Shown piece by piece: positions 1 to 5,551 of a stretch of DNA of 13,487 nt (its first letter is position 1; each line of letters starts with the position of its first letter). The notes below the pieces were generated by a model. It was not told the DNA's origin. It searched no databases and worked only from the letters and a program-made list of their open reading frames with translations. Position numbers and translations under genes: made by a program. Origin of the DNA: Prevotella sp. (GTDB lineage: Bacteria; Bacteroidota; Bacteroidia; Bacteroidales; Bacteroidaceae); contig JAFRQC010000175.1 in the NCBI GenBank assembly GCA_017428805.1, forward strand, positions 1-13,487. The letters are read 5' to 3'.

Positions 1-170
1 ATTACATCAATCAGATGCTTCTGATGGAGGCCTCCTACCTGTTGCAACAAACCTCACTCCCCATTGTCCAGATAGCCGACCGCCTGCACTTCTCAGAGGC
101 AGCCTCATTCACCCGTTTCTTTACAAGGATGAAGGGCATGACCCCGCGGGAGTTCAGAAGAGGGAAATAG
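1..170 (+). CDS. AraC-family transcriptional regulator, C-terminal fragment (cut by window edge)
   Basis: Only the last 55 codons lie in the window; complete codons begin at base 3 and the stop is TAG at 168-170. The peptide is the second half of an AraC-type DNA-binding domain: an IVQIADRLHFSEAASFTRFF stretch gives the second helix-turn-helix, followed by the family-typical KGMTPREFR and a short basic tail. In this family the domain binds DNA near target promoters, and the missing N-terminal part senses the signal or is a receiver domain. The family call is secure, but effector and targets cannot be told. The gene ends 4 bp before the stop of the convergent mini-gene at 175-324, so the two 3' ends nearly touch. 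Confidence 0.85.
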   Translation, partial: YINQMLLMEASYLLQQTSLPIVQIADRLHFSEAASFTRFFTRMKGMTPREFRRGK

Positions 171-174
171 TCAA

Positions 175-324
175 TTATTTAGGAAGATGAACAAAATCAT
201 TCACTGCCAGCACCACGACCTCGTTCAGGTTCAGCGAAGCCGCTATGTCATGATCCTCCTGGGCCCTGCTGCCCGTGGGCAACAGGGCTGCGAGACGAAG
301 CAGTATGATCAGTTGTTTCATCAT
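175..324 (-). pseudogene. 49-codon signal-peptide mini-gene, possible remnant of an exported or TonB-dependent receptor gene
   Basis: The start is ATG at 322-324 (or the adjacent ATG at 319-321), chosen because a TATCTTTG promoter box lies six bases upstream. The first ~22 residues are a clear Sec signal peptide (basic MKQ start, LIILLRLAALL core, cleavage near SRAQ). After it come only about 27 residues, containing LNLNEVVV, and a TAA stop. An LNEVVV stretch is common near the mature N-terminus of Bacteroidota TonB-dependent receptors, so this may be the leftover 5' end of such a gene. It could instead encode a genuine small exported peptide. Nothing resembling the rest of a receptor follows, because the AraC fragment occupies the downstream DNA on the other strand. 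An intact-looking promoter and start argue that it is transcribed. Confidence 0.4.
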
Positions 325-330
325 GGGTTG

Positions 331-338
331 CAAAGATA
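331..338 (-). promoter_or_regulatory. Bacteroidota -7 promoter box TATCTTTG for the 175-324 mini-gene
   Basis: On the minus strand TATCTTTG matches the Bacteroidota -7 consensus TAnnTTTG and ends six bases before the ATG at 324. Transcription would start at or almost at the start codon. No clear -33 TTTG at standard spacing is visible. Confidence 0.5.
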
Positions 339-397
339 ATGGAAATAAACGAAACAAACAAGAAAAAGTTGAAAAAAGGTTTCTCACACTAAAAAAC

Positions 398-431
398 GGT
401 CACGGTCACACGTGTGACCATGTGACCTTTT
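398..431 (+). repeat. 34-bp palindromic repeat, left copy of an inverted pair
   Basis: This copy and the reverse complement of 673-706 differ at one base out of 34. It contains a perfect 16-bp palindrome GGTCACACGTGTGACC (404-419), flanked by GGTCAC on the left and GTGACC on the right, so it can fold into a long hairpin. It ends in TTTT on the plus strand and could act as a terminator for plus-strand transcripts leaving the AraC fragment. Its core GTCAC-ACGT-GTGAC has the 5-4-5 layout of a Crp/Fnr-type dyad. It is probably a dispersed genomic repeat; copy number cannot be seen from one window. Confidence 0.75.
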
Positions 432-672
432 GGTCTAAAACGGAATAATTTTGTCAACAAAATTCAAGACAGTGTCATTATCTCTGCCGCCTTTGTATCT
501 CGCTGATATTCAGACAGTTATAATGCCCGGATTTTAGTCTAAGGAAAACCGGACTTTCCTTAGGGGAAACTCGGACTTTACCCTAACTAAAATCCCATTT
601 TTCCCAGACTAAAATTCGTTCTTTCTTCCTGTTTTCTAATTTTGTAAAACAATTTCGGTTTTGCCTCCAAGT
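432..672. other. Non-coding interval between the two 34-bp inverted repeats
   Basis: These 241 bases hold no convincing reading frame. They are AT-rich at both ends and contain a small palindrome AATTTTG-tcaa-CAAAATT (447-464), the nested hairpins at 529-615, and a plus-strand TAATTTTG box (637-644) with no gene behind it. Together with the flanking repeats (398-706) the layout resembles a short non-autonomous element, but no target-site duplication could be recognised. Confidence 0.5.
529..615. ncRNA. Nested and mutually exclusive hairpins; possible structured RNA (strand and transcription unknown)
   Basis: An outer 10-bp stem GGATTTTAGT (529-538) / ACTAAAATCC (586-595) encloses two similar hairpins. 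The first is CTAAGGAAA (539-547) / TTTCCTTAG (555-563) with loop ACCGGAC. The second is TAGGGgAAA (561-569) / TTTaCCCTA (577-585) with loop CTCGGAC. They share bases 561-563, so both cannot form fully. ATTTTAGTCT (531-540) can also pair with AGACTAAAAT (606-615), an alternative to the outer stem. The stems are read directly from the sequence. That they act as an RNA is inference, and no known family was recognised. Confidence 0.35.
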
Positions 673-706
673 AAAAGGTCACATGGTCACACATGTGACC
701 GTGACC
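673..706 (-). repeat. 34-bp palindromic repeat, right copy; likely terminator of the PBP operon
   Basis: This is the inverted partner of 398-431. It lies 14 bp beyond the stop codon of the transpeptidase gene. Read on the minus strand it forms an imperfect hairpin (inner GGTCACATGTGTGACC, outer GGTCAC/GTGACC) followed by TTTT, which fits an intrinsic terminator. Plus-strand TTTT also follows (707-711), so it could work both ways. The core GTCAC-ACAT-GTGAC (686-699) has the same dyad layout as the candidate operator at 12341-12354. Confidence 0.65.
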
Positions 707-720
707 ATTTTGGCAAGACA

Positions 721-1830
721 TTATTCGATTTTCCGCTTTTCGATACGATTGGCTCTCTCCCCAGATACAGGGGAGAGCTTGCCTTTCAGGTAGGCCTCGA
801 TGATGAGTCCTGCCATCGGGGCGGCCAGATCGGCACCGAAGCCACCGTGCTCCACATAGACGGCAATGGCGATCTTGGGATTGTTCATCGGGGCGAAGGC
901 GATAAAGGCGGAATGGTCTTCGCCGGGGTTCTCGATGGTGCCCGTCTTGCCACAGATGGGATAGGAAGTCTTGATGCTGGTGGCGGTTCCTTTCTCCACA
1001 GCGAGGCGCATACCCTCGACGACGGGTGCATAGGCGTCTTTCGCGACCTTGGTCTGCCGTTTGGTGAGATAGCGCTGATTCTGTGTGTCCCGATGGATAT
1101 GGGGCACATAGTACCAGCCGCGATTGGCGATCGTGACGGCGAGGTTGCAGAGCTGCAGGGGCGTACAGGTGACATCACCCTGCCCCATACCTGCCCACCA
1201 GATGGTCTTGCCGTCCCAGCCGTCCTTATAGCGTCGGTTCAGATAGTCAGCGCCTGCCAGCAGTCCGCCCTGCTCTCCGGCGATGTCGATATGCATCGGT
1301 CCGCCAAGGCCCATCGACTGCATATAACTGCGCCAGGTGGTGATGGCCTCGTCTTTCGACTCATACATAAAGCCGTCGTTGATCATGGATCCGAAGTTGA
1401 CGATGAACCATGTGTTACAACTCTGTGCCAGCGCATCTGTCAGGTTCAGTGGCGAACGGTGCTTGTGGCAGCCCACTTTGATATTGCCATCGGTGATGCC
1501 GTTGTTGCACTCCATCCTGGTGTCGGGCGTGACGATGCCCTCCGACAGGAGTGTCAGCGCCTGAGCGGTCTTAAATGTCGAGCCCGGTGCCATCGGCTTG
1601 CCGATGGCCTGGCGCACGTCAGCCCCCTTCGGCGTGTTTGTCGCCAGACAGATGATTTCGCCGTTCTCAGGATTGATAGCCACGATGCTGCCCGTCTTGC
1701 CTTTCAGCAGACGCTCGCCCAGCTGTTGGAGTATCGGACGGACAGTCAGCGGTCCGTCAGTAGGAAGTCCCTGCGCGCAGACGGTCGTGGTAGTCAACAG
1801 GGCTGCTAAGATGATGAGAGACTTATTCAT
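721..1830 (-). CDS. Exported stand-alone penicillin-binding-type transpeptidase (PBP2-like catalytic domain only)
   Basis: The 369-aa product starts at the ATG at 1830 and has a signal peptide (MNKSLIILAALL..., cleavage near VCA|QG). All three active-site motifs of the serine D,D-transpeptidase family are present in order: STFK (84-87, nucleophile Ser84), SCN (137-139) and KTG (295-297). The surrounding text (PGSTFK, LAQSCNTWF, IAGEQGGLL) resembles MrdA/PBP2, which cross-links peptidoglycan in the periplasm. Unlike PBP2, usually about 600 residues, it lacks the N-terminal membrane anchor and pedestal domain; the catalytic domain begins almost straight after the signal peptide. A class D beta-lactamase or penicillin sensor was considered, but SxN and the PBP2-like context favour a transpeptidase or carboxypeptidase. 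Its ATG overlaps the GH43 stop (ATGA), and a hairpin repeat follows its own stop. Activity and substrate are unproven. Confidence 0.85.
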   Translation of the reverse strand: MNKSLIILAALLTTTTVCAQGLPTDGPLTVRPILQQLGERLLKGKTGSIVAINPENGEIICLATNTPKGADVRQAIGKPMAPGSTFKTAQALTLLSEGIVTPDTRMECNNGITDGNIKVGCHKHRSPLNLTDALAQSCNTWFIVNFGSMINDGFMYESKDEAITTWRSYMQSMGLGGPMHIDIAGEQGGLLAGADYLNRRYKDGWDGKTIWWAGMGQGDVTCTPLQLCNLAVTIANRGWYYVPHIHRDTQNQRYLTKRQTKVAKDAYAPVVEGMRLAVEKGTATSIKTSYPICGKTGTIENPGEDHSAFIAFAPMNNPKIAIAVYVEHGGFGADLAAPMAGLIIEAYLKGKLSPVSGERANRIEKRKIE

Positions 1831-3428
1831 TTGGTAGTGTATTGAAACCAATCGATATCCACATAGCCGTTTGTTTCCTGGCTGCTCTGCGCAAAGAGGC
1901 CGAGCATGACACCGGTGAAGCCGCCGATGGTTTCGGTACTGAGGAAACGGTATTCCATCTTGGCCAGCGTGGTGAAGCGGATGCCGTCGGAGGATACCTG
2001 CAGGTAGTAGAAGTCCTTGTCGGAGGTGATGCGCAGATAGGCAAGGTTGCCGTCGAGGGGAAGCTGCGTTTCGCTGTGGCTGGTCTGACCGAGACGGACG
2101 ACGGACTTGAGGAGGAGTTTCCCGTCGCGGAGCTCTGCCACGACGTCGTAGTGATTCAAAGGCGCGGCGTAGGCGGTGATGCCGGCCTGCATGCCCTCCG
2201 TCAGGTGGGAGAGGTCGAAGAAGGCCGTGGCGGTGAATTGAAGTTCCGTCTGTCGGCGGGCCACGAAGGTTGGATTGGCGGTCTCACTGAGGTCAATCGT
2301 GCTGGGTCGGAGACGCAGGAAGCCCGTGCGAGCAGTCAGCGAATAGTTGCGATAGTCAGGGTTGCAAAGGCTCATCCAACCCATGGGCAGGCCAATTGAG
2401 TGATAGCTGTCGGCAGGGGCCTTGCGCGTGATGTATTCAAATTCCTCGCGTTCTGGGTCTGCAGGCATGGGGACGAGGGGCAGCGTCGGGCACTGCATGT
2501 CTGTCTGCAAAGTGCCATCGCCGTTGACCACCGGCCAGCCGCCCGCAGCCCACTGCACAGGAGCCAGCATCGTCTCACGCCCCATCACATGCTGCAGGTA
2601 GCCGCTGGTACGGTAGCCCAGGCAGATCATCCACCAAGAGTCGTCGGGAGCCTGCACCAGATCGGCGTGTCCGAGGCCCTGAATAAGACTGTTCTGCATC
2701 TTCATATTGAAGTGGGAAAGGATGGGATTGGCGGGGTTCGGCTCGTAGGGACCGAAGAGACTGCGGCTGCGCAGGATGTTCACATGGTGGCCGTGCTCCG
2801 TGCCGCCCTCGGCCAGCAGCAGATAGTACCAGCCGTCCTTGCGGTAGATATGCGGCCCCTCGGGATAGCGACCGCCGAGGCCCGTGCCCAGATGGTGGAT
2901 CTCGCCCAACTGCTTACCCGTCGTCACGTCGATCTCGCAGATCTTGATGTCGCCCTCCTTCCACAGGAAGTAGCACTTGCCGTCGTCGAAGAACAGCGTA
3001 GGGTCGCAGCTGCCGATGGCGAAGTCGATGACGATGGGCTCCGACCATTCTCCGGCGGGATTGTCCGTCCACACATAGAAGTGGCGGCGCGAGGGGAACA
3101 CCGTGGTCACCATGTAGAACCGCCCTTCGTGGTAGCGGATGGTCGGTGCATAGATGCCGCTGTTGCCGTCGGTGCCCGTCAGGTCCACCTGCGAGGGCCG
3201 CGTCAGGCAGTTGCCCACCTGCTCCCAGTGGATGAGGTCTTTGGAATGGAACACCGGCACGCCCGGGAAATACTGGAACGTGCTGTTGACGAGATAGAAG
3301 TCGTCGCCTGCCCGGCATACGCTCGGGTCGGCATGGAATCCCGGCAATACGGGATTCTTGAATCCCTGGGCGCATGCCATCGTTGCGAGCAGCGCCAGTA
3401 AGGAGGTGATAATGGTCTTGATATTCAT
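1827..3428 (-). CDS. Glycoside hydrolase family 43 enzyme (beta-xylosidase / alpha-L-arabinofuranosidase type), exported
   Basis: The 533-aa product begins at the ATG at 3428, which overlaps the regulator's stop codon and is followed by a signal peptide ending ACA|QG. Residues ~22-330 form a GH43 five-bladed propeller. The expected acidic triad is visible: Asp34 in FHADPSV (general base), Asp142 in SCDPTLFFDD (pKa modulator) and Glu190 in RYPEGPHIYR (general acid). Residues ~340-533 look like the beta-sandwich domain found C-terminally in XynB-type GH43 enzymes. Such enzymes release xylose or arabinose from plant oligosaccharides; which sugar cannot be decided here. A lipobox at Cys19 is poor, so periplasmic export by signal peptidase I is more likely. 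No SusC/SusD pair is present, so this is not a standard polysaccharide utilisation locus. Its stop overlaps the start of the transpeptidase gene. Confidence 0.9.
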   Translation of the reverse strand: MNIKTIITSLLALLATMACAQGFKNPVLPGFHADPSVCRAGDDFYLVNSTFQYFPGVPVFHSKDLIHWEQVGNCLTRPSQVDLTGTDGNSGIYAPTIRYHEGRFYMVTTVFPSRRHFYVWTDNPAGEWSEPIVIDFAIGSCDPTLFFDDGKCYFLWKEGDIKICEIDVTTGKQLGEIHHLGTGLGGRYPEGPHIYRKDGWYYLLLAEGGTEHGHHVNILRSRSLFGPYEPNPANPILSHFNMKMQNSLIQGLGHADLVQAPDDSWWMICLGYRTSGYLQHVMGRETMLAPVQWAAGGWPVVNGDGTLQTDMQCPTLPLVPMPADPEREEFEYITRKAPADSYHSIGLPMGWMSLCNPDYRNYSLTARTGFLRLRPSTIDLSETANPTFVARRQTELQFTATAFFDLSHLTEGMQAGITAYAAPLNHYDVVAELRDGKLLLKSVVRLGQTSHSETQLPLDGNLAYLRITSDKDFYYLQVSSDGIRFTTLAKMEYRFLSTETIGGFTGVMLGLFAQSSQETNGYVDIDWFQYTTK

Positions 3429-4336
3429 GTCTTTTCTCTTAGTTGTATCGGTGTTATGCCGAAGTGGTCCTTGACGTATTTGCCGAAGAAGGAGGGGTTG
3501 GGGAATCCGAGGCGGTCGCAGATCTGCTTGATGCTCATGTCGGTCTGCTTCAGACAGTAGCGGATGTCTTCGAGCACTTGTTCGGTGATCCACTCGTTGG
3601 CAGTCTTGCCGGAGTTCTTCTTGCAGACGGCCGTGAGGTATTTGGGTGAGATACAGAGTTCTCTGGCATAGGCTTCCACGGTGTGGCGTTTCACATCGTT
3701 GGAGTGCAACAGATCGAGGAAGTGCTGGAAGTGGACTTTGGATGTCAGTTTCTCATTGCCATGGAAGGCAGCAGAGCCAGCCAGACCGGTTTCTGATGAC
3801 AACATCTGCTGCATCCGGCCGCAGAGCCCGAGGATGGCTGAGCGCAGCAGCGACTGGATGACATCGGTATGTAGGGGATTGTCCTTACCCTTGGCAATGG
3901 CCAGTGTCAGCATGTCATAGAAATGGGCGTAGAAGAGTATCTCGTCTTCGTCCATCGTCACCACATGATGGCGATGGATGTACATCATGTCGTTCCAGAT
4001 GTTCATCTTTTCACGCAAGAAGCTCTGCAGGATGCGGTTGGTGAGGAACATGGCCTTCAGATTGAAGTCAGGACTGACCATGACATCGGTCACCGTCACA
4101 TTCTGCGGGATGACGGCCACCTGGTTCTTGCGGAGCTCCATCTGTATGCCATTCATCTGGGCCTGCACTTTGCCGTCGGTACATATGACGATCGTATTCA
4201 TCGACACATGGGCGGTATTGACCTCGGTGAATTGCTGGATGCTGTCCACCACCATAATGTCGCTGTCAGAATAACCGATCTGGATGTCCTCATTGTCGGC
4301 CAATGTCTGAAATGTCACTTCTTCATGCTGTTTCAT
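3425..4336 (-). CDS. AraC-family transcriptional regulator heading the GH43/PBP operon
   Basis: The 303-aa product starts at the ATG at 4336, preferred over upstream in-frame ATGs (to 4492) because a TATCTTTG promoter box lies only four bases before it. Residues ~20-110 look like a cupin-type sensing domain, a middle helical stretch follows, and ~200-303 is the AraC DNA-binding domain with two helix-turn-helices (HTVEAYARELCISPKYLTAV and MSIKQICDRLGFPNPSFFGK), ending in GITPIQLREKT. No receiver or histidine-kinase domain is present, so it is a one-component regulator. It is the first gene of a minus-strand operon and divergent from the efflux operon across 162 bp, so it may autoregulate and control one or both units. 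Its TGA overlaps the GH43 ATG by four bases. The ligand is unknown. Confidence 0.88.
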   Translation of the reverse strand: MKQHEEVTFQTLADNEDIQIGYSDSDIMVVDSIQQFTEVNTAHVSMNTIVICTDGKVQAQMNGIQMELRKNQVAVIPQNVTVTDVMVSPDFNLKAMFLTNRILQSFLREKMNIWNDMMYIHRHHVVTMDEDEILFYAHFYDMLTLAIAKGKDNPLHTDVIQSLLRSAILGLCGRMQQMLSSETGLAGSAAFHGNEKLTSKVHFQHFLDLLHSNDVKRHTVEAYARELCISPKYLTAVCKKNSGKTANEWITEQVLEDIRYCLKQTDMSIKQICDRLGFPNPSFFGKYVKDHFGITPIQLREKT

Positions 4337-4340
4337 GCTG

Positions 4341-4348
4341 CAAAGATA
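4341..4348 (-). promoter_or_regulatory. -7 promoter box TATCTTTG of the regulator-GH43-PBP operon
   Basis: TATCTTTG on the minus strand matches TAnnTTTG and ends four bases before the start codon at 4336. The transcript would be leaderless or nearly so. It decides the start codon of the regulator. A -33 TTTG at usual spacing is not visible, which may mean that an activator is needed. Confidence 0.6.
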
Positions 4349-4402
4349 AGGATTATTTCCCGTTTTTCTTGTCTTATTTGGCATCAATTTTGATTGTTTT
4401 GG

Positions 4403-4428
4403 TATCTTGGTGGAGAATTGACAAGATA
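4403..4428. promoter_or_regulatory. Inverted repeat in the divergent intergenic region, candidate operator
   Basis: TATCTTG (4403-4409) and CAAGATA (4422-4428) are perfect 7-bp arms separated by 12 bp, lying between the two divergent promoter boxes at 4341-4348 and 4468-4475. The position suits a shared regulatory site. AraC proteins often bind direct rather than inverted repeats, so the assignment to the adjacent regulator is only a guess. Confidence 0.3.
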
Positions 4429-4467
4429 TGAGGTGAAATCGAACATGGATAATAGTCGATTTTGGAT

Positions 4468-4475
4468 TAAATTTG
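4468..4475 (+). promoter_or_regulatory. -7 promoter box TAAATTTG of the efflux operon
   Basis: TAAATTTG matches the Bacteroidota -7 consensus TAnnTTTG and lies 23 bases before the ATG at 4499. It supports that ATG over the upstream in-frame ATGs at 4394 and 4445. No well-spaced -33 TTTG was found. Confidence 0.45.
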
Positions 4476-4498
4476 CAGTCAAAATAAAACATGTTGTT

Positions 4499-5518
4499 AT
4501 GAAAAAGGTATTATTGATGCTGCTGTCAGTCACATTGCTGGTCAGCTGCGGAGAAAAACAGAAGCAGAACGTGAAGGCTCCGACGAGAGTGAAAACACAG
4601 GTGGTGTCACCCGGTATGGTGGATAATGCCCAGACGTATGTGGGTATTGTGGAAGAACGCGAAGCGACGGCGGTGAGCTTCACGGGCATGGGCGTGGTGA
4701 AACGCATGCTGGTGAACGAAGGTCAGGCCGTCAGCAAAGGACAGTTGATAGCTGAGATGGACGACACGCAGGCCCGCAATCTGCTGAGTGGTGCCGAGGC
4801 CCAGATGACGCAGGCCAACGATGCTCTGGCGCGCTTTAAGATGCTGCACGACAACGGATCGCTGCCAGAGGTACAATGGGTGGAGATACAGAGCAAGGTG
4901 GCTCAGGCCAAGTCACAATTGGAGGTGGCGAAGAAGAACCTGGAAGACTGTCGGCTCGTGGCTCCCGTCAGTGGCATCGTAGGCAGGAAACTGATAGGAG
5001 CAGGTGAGACGGCGTTACCGTCGCAGGCGGTTGTGAGCATCCTTGACATCTCGACAGTCAAGGTGAAAGTGGCGGTGCCTGAAGCAGAGATAGGTGGTAT
5101 CAATGCCAATACGCCAACGAGTATGACGGTAGAGGCCATCAATGGCAGTTATCAGGGAGGCAGGATTGAGAAGGGTGTGCAGGCTGACGCGCTGACGCAT
5201 ACGTACGATATAAGGATTCATGTGGCAAATGGCGATAGGAAGCTGTTGCCCGGTATGGTGGCCAGTGTCCGTTTTATCTCTGATGGCTCGCAGGCTATTG
5301 GCAGCAAGATGATTCCTGTGACAGCCGTACAGAAGAAGTCAGACGGCAGTCTGTTTGTCTGGACGGTGGGCAAGGACAGCACGGCGCATCGTGCTAACGT
5401 GACGATCGGTCAGACACAGGGCAATTATGTCAGTGTCATCGAGGGCCTGGACATCGGCGACCGTATTGCCACAGAGGGTTATCAGAAACTGAGTGAAGGA
5501 ACGAAGGTCATCTATTGA
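4499..5518 (+). CDS. RND efflux periplasmic adaptor (membrane fusion lipoprotein, HlyD/AcrA type)
   Basis: The 339-aa product starts at 4499 with a lipoprotein signal peptide, lipobox LVSC with Cys17, so it should be anchored in a membrane facing the periplasm. After the N-terminus come the first half of a lipoyl/barrel-sandwich domain (GVVKRMLVNEGQAVSKGQLI), an alpha-helical hairpin rich in Ala, Gln and Glu (AQMTQANDALARF to AKSQLEVAKKNLEDC), the second lipoyl half (LVAPVSGIVGRKLI), a beta-barrel and a membrane-proximal domain. This is the normal order for adaptors that bridge an RND permease to a TolC-like channel. It is first in the efflux operon, and the next gene begins 33 bp after its stop. 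The stop TGA lies inside the first unit of a 7-bp tandem repeat. Substrates cannot be deduced. Confidence 0.92.
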   Translation: MKKVLLMLLSVTLLVSCGEKQKQNVKAPTRVKTQVVSPGMVDNAQTYVGIVEEREATAVSFTGMGVVKRMLVNEGQAVSKGQLIAEMDDTQARNLLSGAEAQMTQANDALARFKMLHDNGSLPEVQWVEIQSKVAQAKSQLEVAKKNLEDCRLVAPVSGIVGRKLIGAGETALPSQAVVSILDISTVKVKVAVPEAEIGGINANTPTSMTVEAINGSYQGGRIEKGVQADALTHTYDIRIHVANGDRKLLPGMVASVRFISDGSQAIGSKMIPVTAVQKKSDGSLFVWTVGKDSTAHRANVTIGQTQGNYVSVIEGLDIGDRIATEGYQKLSEGTKVIY

Positions 5519-5548
5519 CCATTGACCATTGAACATTGAATATTGAAC
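5514..5548 (+). repeat. Five 7-bp tandem repeats (ATTGAMY) spanning the adaptor stop and reaching the permease start
   Basis: The units are ATTGACC, ATTGACC, ATTGAAC, ATTGAAT and ATTGAAC, followed by ATT and the ATG at 5552. Each contains TGA, and because 7 is not a multiple of 3 the stops fall in all three frames. The first TGA (5516-5518) is the actual adaptor stop. The tract fills almost the whole intergenic gap, so a change in copy number would change the distance between stop and start. Confidence 0.85.
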
Positions 5549-5551
5549 ATT

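Noticed and set aside
637..644. Plus-strand promoter TAATTTTG
   Set aside because: It matches the -7 consensus but no plus-strand gene follows, and such boxes are frequent in AT-rich DNA.
398..706. CRISPR array
   Set aside because: Only two repeats are present, in opposite orientation and about 240 bp apart, with no cas genes nearby.
661..1809. Long plus-strand open frame antisense to the transpeptidase gene
   Set aside because: Its translation has no domain character, and it lies opposite a gene with intact catalytic motifs and a signal peptide. It is a by-product of codon composition, as are the similar frame at 2400-3401 and those antisense to the pump genes.
721..1830. Class D beta-lactamase
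   Set aside because: STFK and KTG fit both families, but the second motif is SCN rather than S-x-V/I, and the context around each motif resembles PBP2. The catalytic domain is also longer than usual for OXA enzymes.
721..4336. Standard polysaccharide utilisation locus
   Set aside because: A GH43 enzyme and a regulator are present, but no SusC/SusD-like pair or second glycosidase is in the window.
5543..5551. TTG start for the permease
   Set aside because: It falls within the last heptamer repeat unit, and an ATG follows in frame three codons later.
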